From Strigamia acuminata (taxonomy: Eukaryota; Arthropoda; Chilopoda; Geophilomorpha; Linotaeniidae), in the NCBI GenBank assembly GCA_949358305.1, contig OX442323.1, positions 3,534,001 to 3,598,000 on the forward strand: a DNA stretch of 64,000 bases, in the 5' to 3' direction. Below are positions 28,601-40,600 of the stretch, in pieces. Numbering within the stretch: position 1 is the first letter of the stretch; the number at the start of each line of letters is the position of its first letter. The position numbers and the translations under genes were made by a program. The notes beneath the pieces are model-generated. The model did not search any database and was not told where the DNA came from. It saw nothing but the letters and a program-made list of their open reading frames with translations.

Positions 28601-31600
28601 TTAAGACAAATAATTTACACTCGAGTGAAAAAGACGCTTTTACGCCTGTTTGCCCCACTATTCCCTCCTCCTCAATTAGTTTTATTTATGTTTTATTCTT
28701 TTAATTGACGATTTTGCGGTTCAAGGCATTGTTTTTTGCAGTGCTTTAATTTCTCTTTTGTGTTTTAATGAGACCCCCTATCAATCTTGTTTTGAGAAGC
28801 AAATGTTGGTGTTGTCAAAAAAAAATTAAAGCGGGGATTAAAGAGGATCTTATTTAGGCTTAAATTCAGTCTAGATTACTCAACCACATCATTGCCCTCT
28901 ATCAGGATTGTGTGGAGTAGAACGAGTGCTTGTTGTATGGCTGAAGCTTTAGCTAAATGTTTATTATTTCCTGCAATAAACGGATAAGTAAAAAAGAAAA
29001 GCCGCAAAATTTTACGATGTAACTGGCATTGTTCAATGGAAACATTTTTTTTTAAAGGAGGTATGAAAATTGGCATTGAATTGGGTACTTGGGGATATAA
29101 GTACACTCAGTGGCACATCATGGTACATGGTAGTTGTTGCATACCGTACCGCCCCGTTTAAACGCCCGGGTTCATTCAAGCGCCTGCCCTGTTTTAGCGT
29201 CTGGCAGTCATCGCTCCAAAAGTTTATAGGCGCTGGGCCCGTATAAACGCCGGGGTTCAAATTGGCGTTGGGTCAACGGGTATATCCAGATAACGTCAGA
29301 CCATTTATTAGCAAAATGGGACGTGTTAAAACGGATGTACATCATTTTAGCGATTTTATTTTAGCGATTTCATTTTAGCGACACACCATTTTAGCGACAC
29401 AAAAACCTAGGTTTAATTGCTAAGAAGGGCTAACCTAACCTAACCTAACCTAACCTAACCTAACCTAACCTAACCTAACCTTGACCCCCCCCCCCCCCCC
29501 CCCGCGAACCTAACCTCACTGGGTTTTTGATGAAAACCACTTTTTTGAGCCGGCTTGTCGCTAAAACCTAGGTTTTTGTGTCGCTAAAATGAAATGTTCG
29601 CTAAAATGGGACTTTTTTAGGAAATATCGCTAAAATGAGCGTTGCTAAAATGACTATAACCGGTTAAAACATGAAAGTAAACATTTATTTCAATAAACGT
29701 TTATTATTCTAAAAAAAAAATTCCGGATTAGTAATTTAGACTATTTTCTGGTTAAGCGCCGGGTTTATTTAAATGCCGGGTTTCAAATAGGCGCCGGGGT
29801 TATTTTTGGTGTCTCAGTGGCGGCTACTATTCCAGGGCGACTCTTAATCGGTAAAATATGGTATTTATCGTTAGATGTGGGCTGTAATGTTAAGCCGCAA
29901 TCTTGAGTAGTAAACCTTACATTTTGCACCCGGAACTGGGTAAACCACAGAAAACTCGGTTGGAAGTTGGTGACAGTCTGTCAAATCAGACAAGGAAGTG
30001 AAACAACTGGGATTCCCAGCAGGTCACCCGTCCAAGTAGGCTTACACTGACCAGGCTGACCAGGCCCAATGCTGCTTAACTTGTGTGTTATAATGGGAAC
30101 ATGCGATCAGCACGGTGAACCTTCTCATCCTTTTGTAAGGATTAAATGTCGATTTATGGGTGGGTTGAGAGACAATAAAAAACATCTGTCTTGGTTTATG
30201 ATGTCATTATCATCGGATGCAAGTTTAACCACATTCTCTGTTTACAAGAACCAGAATTCAGGTTTTTTTCCCTGCTGTAGTTAGCAAAGTTCAGCAAGGG
30301 AAACTGGGTTGGAAATGAATGTTTCTTTGAAAAATCTTGTGAAATATTTAATTTAGCAATAAAGGTGCGACATTGGGGCTTATTGCGGGTATTAGTTTGA
30401 AATGTGGAAATAAAATTGTTTATTGGATTTTAAACTCGCTGATTCTATTTAGTGAAGTGTTATTCAATAAATAGAATTTGTGGATTTAAAAAGCAATTTA
30501 TAAGCAATTTTGTTTAAAGTTGGTGAAAGTAAAATATGTATGGGTAGGGATTGCAGTAGTCTACACATCAGGGCGCTTAGTAATATGATAACAGACAAAA
30601 AATACCGGTCCGGTACATTTACTGTGGAAATTACACTTTAATTCCAATCACATCGCTCGTTTCAATCATATCTGTTAGAAATAGCAGTAGCTGCATTCAA
30701 AAACTAAAATATTTTGTGTTTTACTTCAATTTTAAACCAAAAATGACGTCATTTGCAATGCACGCATGCGCAATAAAAATAGTTTGAGTTTACTCGAATT
30801 AAACAACCTTCTGCGAGGGATTATTCACTACTCGAATAATCCTCGTCATCCCTGTTGACATGACAGTTGTGCACACGGAATATTTCATCTCACTCGAAAT
30901 ATCCCATGCATGTAAACATAATATAAGAATGTCTGTTAAGATTGCTCTCAATATCGATTTAATATCGACTCGTAGTTTAATATCAAATATCGATTTGTTG
31001 TAATTTGCCCAGCCCTCACATGACGTCAGGAAATGTCATTTTATTGATCGATTTGATCGAGTTAATCTCATCTCATTCATTAGGATTAATTAACACATCG
31101 AAAAAGTGTTAATTTAATATTAACAGTTGTACTTGATACTGATTACTTTAGACTTGGCACTGGCAGCGCTGTTGAATATTTATGGACGGCGCTCTCATTT
31201 AAAACAGTCAACCCTAATGAATTTAATTCAGTGATTCGTGTCTGCTCCTGTTTTAAGGGCGGACGAGAGGAAAGCAAAAAATATAAAATATTTGAATTAT
31301 TTTTGGAAATACTTTTGACATTCTCATGTGTAAGCGTGTAAAAATTTGATGCGCTTGTGCTGTGCATTGTGCAAAATGCATAGACGGAGCATTAGGTCGA
31401 ATATTGATTCGTAAGGTTTACTCACTCCTTGTTGTATTATGGAAAACAAGCAAATGTAGGATTGCGCTCTGTATCCGAGAGACTGGTTCCACCAATCCGA
31501 ATCTCATACATACCAAATGTTTGCGTGTATGCGTGAGTTCATACAAAGCGCAAACACCGAGGCCCACGAAACAAGAGCATGAGGAATAAGAAGTTTGGAG

Positions 31601-34600
31601 TTTATTAAAGGTTTGATTAGCTTTTTGTATGGATGAGGCAAAGTTAATGGAATTTCTATCAATTTTCGAGTGCCGAGCAAATCAAGTTGTGTGGGCAAAG
31701 AGAAATTTAAATTTTAAGGAACTCGTGTTTACCTTTGTTCATGAAGAGAAGAAAGTTTGGGGATATTAAGGGAAGAAAAATTGAGGGAAAGTTGAGTTAA
31801 TGAGCTGTCTTTTTCACAGAGGAAAGAAACAAAGTTTCAGGGAATGTTGCCAAAATTTTTAGTCATGGAAGACTAAGATGAAGAGGTGAATATAATGTGA
31901 AAAGCAGCTTATGATTTTTTTTCTTTCCTTTTTCAGGTTTTTTTCTTTCTTTCCTGCCTTGATAGGAGATGAGGGAGATGTCTATAGGCGGGGTTTTGGT
32001 GTAGGTTGGCTTTGAAGTATAAATTAAATTTTGTTTGTTGAGTGTTTTTACCATCTTTTGCTGCTGATATGAAAAATTACCGGTTGGTACTATTAGTCTG
32101 GAGTGTTGCCAGGCATGACAGTAATGGAGGTTGGGAAGTAAGATCATTTTGAAATTGTAAAAAGCTTTTTTTTAAAAAAGAGACAAATGTAAAAACTAGA
32201 ATGCAATTCTAATATATACTGTATAAAAAAACGATGTGTGTGTATGTGATGAACTCGACTTTTCATTGGCTGGCGTTAGTGACGTCAAGAACAATAATGG
32301 CGTCTTATACCTTGTTTACACCAAGGTTTTGGATCTCATCCGAAGCTGCAGATTTAGATCCATGATCTGTGTGAACACTGATCTCGGTTCACGGATTTAG
32401 ATCCGTGTGCCCAACAACTCTTTTCGCCAATGAAGTTCCCAAAACTCGGTTCGGCGATTGGATCTGGATTGGAAACAGACTAAGCAGGCACAAGTCTGCA
32501 GCTTTCCATTGTTCGTACAAATCAATAACAAAATTAAAAAACTGTTTTGTGTATTTGCACATTTAGATTTTAGAACTAGTACTAGTATATTTAAAATAAG
32601 TTTAAAAAATGAATTAATAACAATGAAAATGAATAAATTCGAATTATGTTGGCAGCTGTTGTAGCGAGGTGTTCCTAAGACCTGTTGCTGCTAAAACCCG
32701 GTTTTGTTTTGATCGGGGTGTTGTTCCAACAGCGAATCGGCTAAGGGTGAATCTGGCCATTCGGACAAATGGCGAATTTCTATCTTATTTCGTCCAAAAG
32801 CAGTCCCAATGGCAAATTTCTCCCAATTCGCCATTGGGAACGTATTCGGACCTTTCTAATGGCGAATTGGTAGAAATTAGCCACAGGGGCGCACATCTAG
32901 CGCAACATGAATTTGCCGCGACAAGCCGTCCCAAAAATATGGTTTTGCACCAAAAAACCAGTAAGGTTAGGTTTACGGTATATGACGCCCACAGATTCGC
33001 CATTGGAACCGCAAATAACGTTTCCAATGGCGAATTTCAATATACACGTTTCCAATGGCGAATTTTCCCAGGTTCGCCATTGGAAACGTCAAAATAGCTT
33101 TCTAATGGCGAATTTTGGAAATTTGCCATTAGGTGATTCGCCGTTGGAACGGGTATCCGTTTGATCGAATCAACTTTTTTATGTGAACACAGCATAATTT
33201 GGGTGAATATTGGAACTCGGTTCAGTTGGATCTGATCGGGTGATCAGATCCAGCCAAAACACATCCGTTGGTTTAAACAAGGTATTACTAAACTCTCAAC
33301 GGATTCGGCTAAGAACGAGAACGGAACGTCTGATCACACTCTACTGGTATCAAAAACTGGTATAATACAGTATCTAATTGCAAACCGAGAAAACCATTGT
33401 TTATTTGGCATTTGCTGCTGGCTTTTACTTTTGGTATCACAGCTGTGTAGTTGCATTTATAATGCATGTGATAATTGCGCGTGCACTCATAATAACTGCA
33501 TGCATTACAATTAAGAATTGCATCATACTGTGTCTCTTGCTGTATATAGTTCCATTGTAGAAAAATTAGATCAAATGTATCTGATGACTCTTTCATGAGT
33601 TTCTAAAATTTATTTTGTGAAAAAGGAAAAATTGCAATACAAATTATTTAAAAGTGTACAGTTTTTATTGCATGTGCAATGCATGGAAACAAGACACAAA
33701 CGTGATTTCTGTTGGCATATTTAGTTATGTCGATACATTATTTATTCTACTCGGTATGTTTTGTTTTTGTTGGAATGAAGAAACGCTTGCCATCTTTAGA
33801 AGAAGAGGAAAATTAAGAACAGGTGTTTCAGGGGCAGAAATTGTAATATCCAGTCTTGTCTTATGACCCAAACCCCCTTTTGTCCCCCACTTGGTATATA
33901 ATTCCCCTTGCGCTAAAGCATATTCAGTCTGCACTGAGCGTTCACCACAAACAGTCAGTCTCGCATAACGCAATACAATGAAACCTGCTTGCGGCTTGCC
34001 AATCAGAATCAACCAAACTTTTATCCATTCACTGTTGCTTTGGTGAGATTAGCCAGAAGCAACTCGCATGTCCTGGTGTATGGACAGACACCTTTAACAT
34101 CCGAATAAAATCTCTCATCACAAACGTGTATCGCCGAGCAGCAGCTTTCCCTGCGTTGCATCCAACGTCAAGTCAACTTGAAGTTGAAAGTTGAAATCAG
34201 CGTAATTTTGGTGTTGCAGAGCCGCAACCAGTTTGTGTGTTGCATATTGTGTTGTTTGTTATTCTCATTTGTTTGACATGGAGTCGTGTATTGAACTCTA
34301 TATGAGACATGGGAGGGTCAAAAAGGCGAGTGTGTGACATGGGCAGGAAACACCGGACGAGGGATGACGGGTTGAGTTATTTCTTTCCGTTATTATCAGT
34401 GAGGCACAGTCGATGTAGACTTAATATAAGCTCAAGTCGGGCATTACGTGTTGAGAAATTGAACCGACCATCACCTTTATTGTCGGGTATCTTTGGGCTT
34501 GATCTTGATATAAACCACATTTTAAGATTTTTCTTTTTGCTTTTAAAAGTGAAGCGAAGAAGACAGAATAGCTATAGGTGCAATTTTATTTTTATTATTT

Positions 34601-37600
34601 TTTCTTCTTTTTCTTATTTATTTTTTATTCTCTTTTGTGGTTGTGGTACACCAGATGGATCTGTACCAATTAAATTTATGGCTTTGCTACGTCCTTCCAG
34701 GTAATTGTGCAGCGAAAGTGAAATATAACCGACGACGATGTAAATGAAAAAATTTAATTATTTTTAATTTTTAATGTTTTGAAAATTATAATGATTAATT
34801 AATAATAAATTGTGTTTACAGTAGCTGCATTCAAAAATAAAAATACGATTTTAGTGTATTTTAAGTTTCAATTTTGGCCTTTTTCATTTCAGCTGTTTAT
34901 TTATTTATTTATTAATTAAAACCCAAAATTAAAAATGCTGGAAATAAAAAATTAAAAAGTAAAAAACCGCTGAAAATGAAAACGCCAGAAGTAAAAATAA
35001 GACAGGAAATGACGTCGTTTTTGTTTTAAAATTGAAGTAAAACACAAAATATTTTAATTTTTGAATGCAGCTAACAGAGCTTCGATTATGTGAACGTCGG
35101 TTATGCGAACAACCGGTTAGCCGAACACTTTTTTTTCGATTTTTTTTATCGATTTTTAATTGGGACGGTGTCCCTCAACAGTCAAGGCGTACAAGGAGAG
35201 ATCTTCGTTTGTTTTATTTTTATTTTATTTTTATTTTTATTTTTATTTTTATTTTCCCACCCGGCTTGATTTCATGGTGCCGCTTGCGAAATTTGTGATA
35301 AATGGTGGCAGTTTTCGTCTCGCCAGTGACGAATGGGAGCCTAGAAAGCGCGTCAAACTTTGGTGTTTGTTCTTTTATCATTTTATTGTGTTATTTTGAC
35401 TTTTATCGAGATGGAAAAAGATTGAATTTTTATCTTTTTTATTTTTTTTTTATTTTTTATTTGTCTGTTTCATAATTTTTTTTTGTATCGACTTATATTT
35501 GCAATGTTTTTCCCCAGTGTCGTTGGCATTGCCTAGGAGACGGTAATCAAATATACTTCTTTTTAATAATAACATGGTTCTAAGCTAGTTTTGTTTCATA
35601 TATTTTTAGATCGACTTTATAAAGAGTTTTTGCGTGAATGGAACTCGATAGATGGGAGAAAAAGTTTGGAAATTGAAGTGACATTTCATTAGAGGGTTCC
35701 AGCGACAAAATGTGAAAGATTTCACGATAAATTTTAAGGTAAAGTGGGGGTTTTAAGGTTTTGGGAGGGGAAAGAAATAATCAATGAATGAAAAATAATG
35801 TTTATTCGGCCAAGTTTTGGCGTGGAAATGAAGTTGATGGAGATAAAAGGAGTTAAAAATGTGAAAAATAAAAAATAATGAGGGAAAAAAATTGAGAATT
35901 CACTGCAAATTGGCAAAGGAAAGAGATTCCAATTAATTGCAATTTATCGCCACAAATAAGTAGGTATAAAATGAAAATTTGTGTGTATTTCGCTTTGTAG
36001 TTTTAAATTTTCGACATTTGATGCAAATCGGTCCACAGCAGTGACACATTGATATTCAAGCTCAGCTTGAAATTGGATAAATTTTCAATTTGAATGAAAA
36101 CGTTCGCAACAGTTGTGAAATTCAAAATCCTTTGCACTTTATATACAATTTTTTTTCTGGCCTCTTTTTTTTTTTCGTTTCTTTATTTTTTTGGGAGTGT
36201 TGTGGGGAACATTTTTGGCTGAATTACAACTCTTATTTGAATAATTTTTGACATTTTTGAAATTACAAAATTGAGGAGAGAAAATGTTTGCGTTTATTTT
36301 TCTTTTTGCGTTTAGGGGAAGAGAACATGCAAATAGAACTAATTACTCGCCATTTTTTTTTTTAAATTTTTTTGTACACAATGACATTAAATTGAAGGAA
36401 TGGACTTTATACGTTTGCTGTCTTAAATATATAATTGGTGCGTTCCATTTCAAATCGAAAAACCGATTTTCTCGATTTTCTCACATGGAAAAGACACAAA
36501 ACGCGTCATTTGAGGGAATTGGATTATCGAAAAACAGATTCTCATAATTCATGTTTCGGGCTGAATCTTTGGATTCCGACCTCGATTTCAACTCGTTTAC
36601 CTGTCGGCCATTTTAAAAAATTTTATTCGGCGGAGTAAACTTTTTGCAAATGGTTGAGTTTATTTTGATAATTTATTATCAGGAAATGAGTATATTAATA
36701 TATTCATTTCATGATAAGTAGAAACCGGATAAATGCATAAATGCATGGAATATATTTATATTCAATATAAAGCCAAAATCTGCTATTAATGCATATTTTC
36801 CAAAAATCGGAAATAAATACATAAATTGCAGTTTTTATGATACGAAAGTGATACATATCTTCTATCCGTGATACGTTTTGTAATCATATCAGTTAGGCCC
36901 TGTAAGATATGTATTTAAGTACGCACGTGACATCATATTTCATTTACAACAATGCCGACAATTGTTAATTCAATTCGACACGGAACAATTGAACTTGTGT
37001 GTTAATGAAATTGATAAAAGCACATTAAGGGTTGAATGTGATTTCATTTTTTTCCCAATTTAAGTCTGTGCTTACCGACAAGCGACACAGTTTTCCACAC
37101 AACACTTATAAATGGCGCTGATTTGCTATTGCAACAAATAATTTCACTGAAATAAATTGTTTTATTTTTAATTTCGCATAAAATTAAATTTTTAGTGCAT
37201 ATTTTATGTGCATAAACCGAATTTTATTTCACATATATCTGGTCTCTAATGATAAGAAATTATTGGCGGATTTATTACAATCATATTAAATCCACGAGCT
37301 AGTCCGGAATCACGAGAACTTGATTCAAGAACACTTAAGTCATAACTGCTCACGCTCAAGATTTACTAGAATCGTTCAAAGTCAATAAACGATAATCAAG
37401 TTTTTATAATCGGTTTTTTACAATTTGAAATTAAATGTTCCTAATACGTTTCGAAAGGTTTTTCGAAGGGCGTAGTGAGTTTGACGTTGTTTTAACATTC
37501 TAATGGTGTTTGGACTAAAAAGGTAAACAAGAAAAATGGGGAAGCAAAAATATACTAATTTATGTTTTGCGTTCGGGGATGTTTAATGTATGCCGAGCTC

Positions 37601-40600
37601 TGAAGTGATTAATGAGTTCAGCCATCTGCGTTCATCCGATTTTCGATTTCCAATGCTGTTTCTGTGTTGACAAATGAGTACACGTATGAATAAGATCTGA
37701 AAATTGTAAAACTCATTTAAAATTTCATTCTTTTCATTTCCTTTTTGGTTTTTTTTCCCCCCTTTTCCTTTTTCCTCCAAAGATGTTTGATAAGGAACTT
37801 GTTTATTTTCGAGTGTCTTGTCTCGAAGACGACGAGGGATCTCTGGTGACGCAATTCCATTTTCTAATCTCAAACTCAACTTATCTAAAACTGCTTTTGC
37901 GCATCCAGGTGAAGCCTCGTAAAATTATATCGATTTTAGTGCAAAAAAAAAAAAAAAAATTCGGTGGTTTAAAGGCGAAAGAAAGTGTATGTTTTATTTA
38001 TCATTTTTATCACTTTTATCACGAAATTCTCTCTCAGCGATGTGCATAACTGCTTCACTTCAAACCGAGTTGTAAAATACCAATTTGAGTAAATAATCAG
38101 CTTTAAAGAGTCTGTTTCCATCTATAAAACAGGTTTACAAGGCAGTTTGTGCGTTTGAAAGGTGATTTACTGCCCAAATATGTTTTTAAAACTCGCTGTG
38201 CACTTGAGTTGCAATCTGAGACAACTTAAGATTTGAGTTTCTAATTTGAGCTCTGGCGCTGGTGGAATGGAATGGAATATTTGTGCGAGTTAGCGCAGAG
38301 AAATGATTGTTTTTATGATTTTTTTTCTTCCCCTCTCGTTATATTGCAAATGAAGTTGGTTTCTATTACTTTAAAGTGTTTGTAGCATCGTTTTAAATTT
38401 CTATTTGCCCATTATTAATGCCGGATGATTTAAAAAGTCCACGGAATGATTGTTTTGTCAGTGTGATGATGATGATGTCACTTTGCAGTTGTTTGTGTCA
38501 TCAATTCGGTCGGTGGCACCTGCTTGTTTGTATAGCAGATGGCGGAATGGCAGTAAAACCGAACTCAAACGACTGAAATGTTTTTTTTTTTCGGTGGGTT
38601 TAAATGATGTATGATAAACAATGTGGGAATGGATGTGCGAGAAATTTGAAAACGATGCTACTAACACTTTAAGCCCGGGATGGGCCGCTAGCCAAAACTC
38701 GTGATTTATTGTGGGGAGACCGCGGGCCGGCTAGTTCTAGTTTATTCACTTAAGAATTCCATTTTTTTTTTACATCTTTTCTTTGATTTATTCATCAGTG
38801 AAAAAAGGGAAAGCATATTCTATTCGCATTAACCGGAAGTTGGTGTCGGATGAAGTGAACCAACTTATTGACTCGGTTCGACTTCATTTTTTAAATTAGT
38901 GCCGCGCGATAAAGTTAATCAGAATTTTAATTAGGCGATTAATAAGGACCGGATGATGACAAATAGCGTGAATAATGGTGACTCGTTATTTGTCTTTTCA
39001 CGCACAGATTTTATTCGATTCGAGAACGGAAGTTGGTTATTTTTTAAAAAATAATGCAAAATATAGAAAATATAAAATATTAAAAAAATGTTTTAATAGA
39101 ACGCGGGTGTTCTATTGATAGAATCTAGGTTTCCCTTTCAATTTCAATTTATTTTGTTCAATTTAGACATTTATTTTAGTCGTTTTGTTCAATTCAGACA
39201 TTTATTTTAGTCGGTTTGTTCAATTTAGATTTATTTTAGTCGGTTTGTTCAATTTAGATTTATTTTAGTTGGTTTGTTCAATTTAGACGTTTATTTTAAT
39301 CGGTTTGTTCAATTTAGACGTTTATTTTAGTCGGTTTGTTTAATTTCGACATTCATTTTAGTCGGTTTGTTCAATTTAAACGTTTATTTTAGTCGGTTGT
39401 TCAATTTAGACATTTATTTTAGTTGGTTTGTTCAATTTAGACGTTTATTTTAGTCAGTTTGTTCAATTTAGATTTATTTTAGTCGGTTTGTTCAATTTAG
39501 ATTTATTTTAGTTGGTTTGTTCAATTTAGACGTTTATTTTAATCGGTTTGTTCAATTTAGACGTTTATTTTAGTCGGTTTGTTTAATTTCGACATTCATT
39601 TTAGTCGGTTTGTTCAATTTAAACGTTTATTTTAGTCGGTTGTTCAATTTAGACATTTATTTTAGTTGGTTTGTTCAATTTAGACGTTTAGTTTAGTCGG
39701 TTTGTTCAATTTAGATTTATTTTAGTCGGTTTGTTCAATTTAGATTTATTTTAGTTGGTTTGTTCAATTTAGACGTTTATTTTAATCGGTTTGTTCAATT
39801 TAGACGTTTATTTTAGTCGGTTTGTTTAATTTCGACATTCATTTTAGTCGGTTTGTTCAATTTAAACGTTTATTTTAGTCGGTTGTTCAATTTAGACATT
39901 TATTTTAGTTGGTTTGTTCAATTTAGACGTTTATTTTAGTCGGTTTGTTCAATTTAGACATTTATTTTAGTTGGTTTGTTCAATTTAGACATTTATTTTA
40001 GTTGGTTTGTTCAATTTAGACATTTATTTTAGTTGGTTTGTTCAATTTAGACTTGTGTTGTAAGGGATTATAGCATTCGCAGTAGTATCCTTAACCCTGG
40101 AAGAAGAAGAAAAAATATGCCAATGGTCTCAGATTTTTTTCCAGACAATTCATGGTCTGTCTCCCCGTCCTCCCCGTCTCCCCACTTGAGACGTCTCTGG
40201 AGATTTCCGTTGTGCCCATAAACAAGGCATCATGTGCTCAATGAAGTCTCCGGGTAAGAGCAAATGTGAGCGGTGTGTCCACCAAACTCACGCTTCGATT
40301 AAATCTGTCTCTGGATGCTGTCGACATGTAATTCCCTATTGGCTCGTGCTGGGGGTTTGGTTTCTTCCATTCTTTTACCCATTGACACGTTCGTTTCATC
40401 ATCGGCAACGTTGAGGTGTGGTTTTTGAGGAAGAGGGAAAAAATGTCGAGGGCGATAAGAGGTCAGTCGGCTCATATGGGGCGAGATTGAATTGGAAACA
40501 ACTTGTCACTTCCGTTGATGTTTCCACATGGATTTTGTGCCACCTGGCTCGCAGTTGGTGAATTAATTTTTAATTTTTTTTTACATTTAAATTTGTTTTA

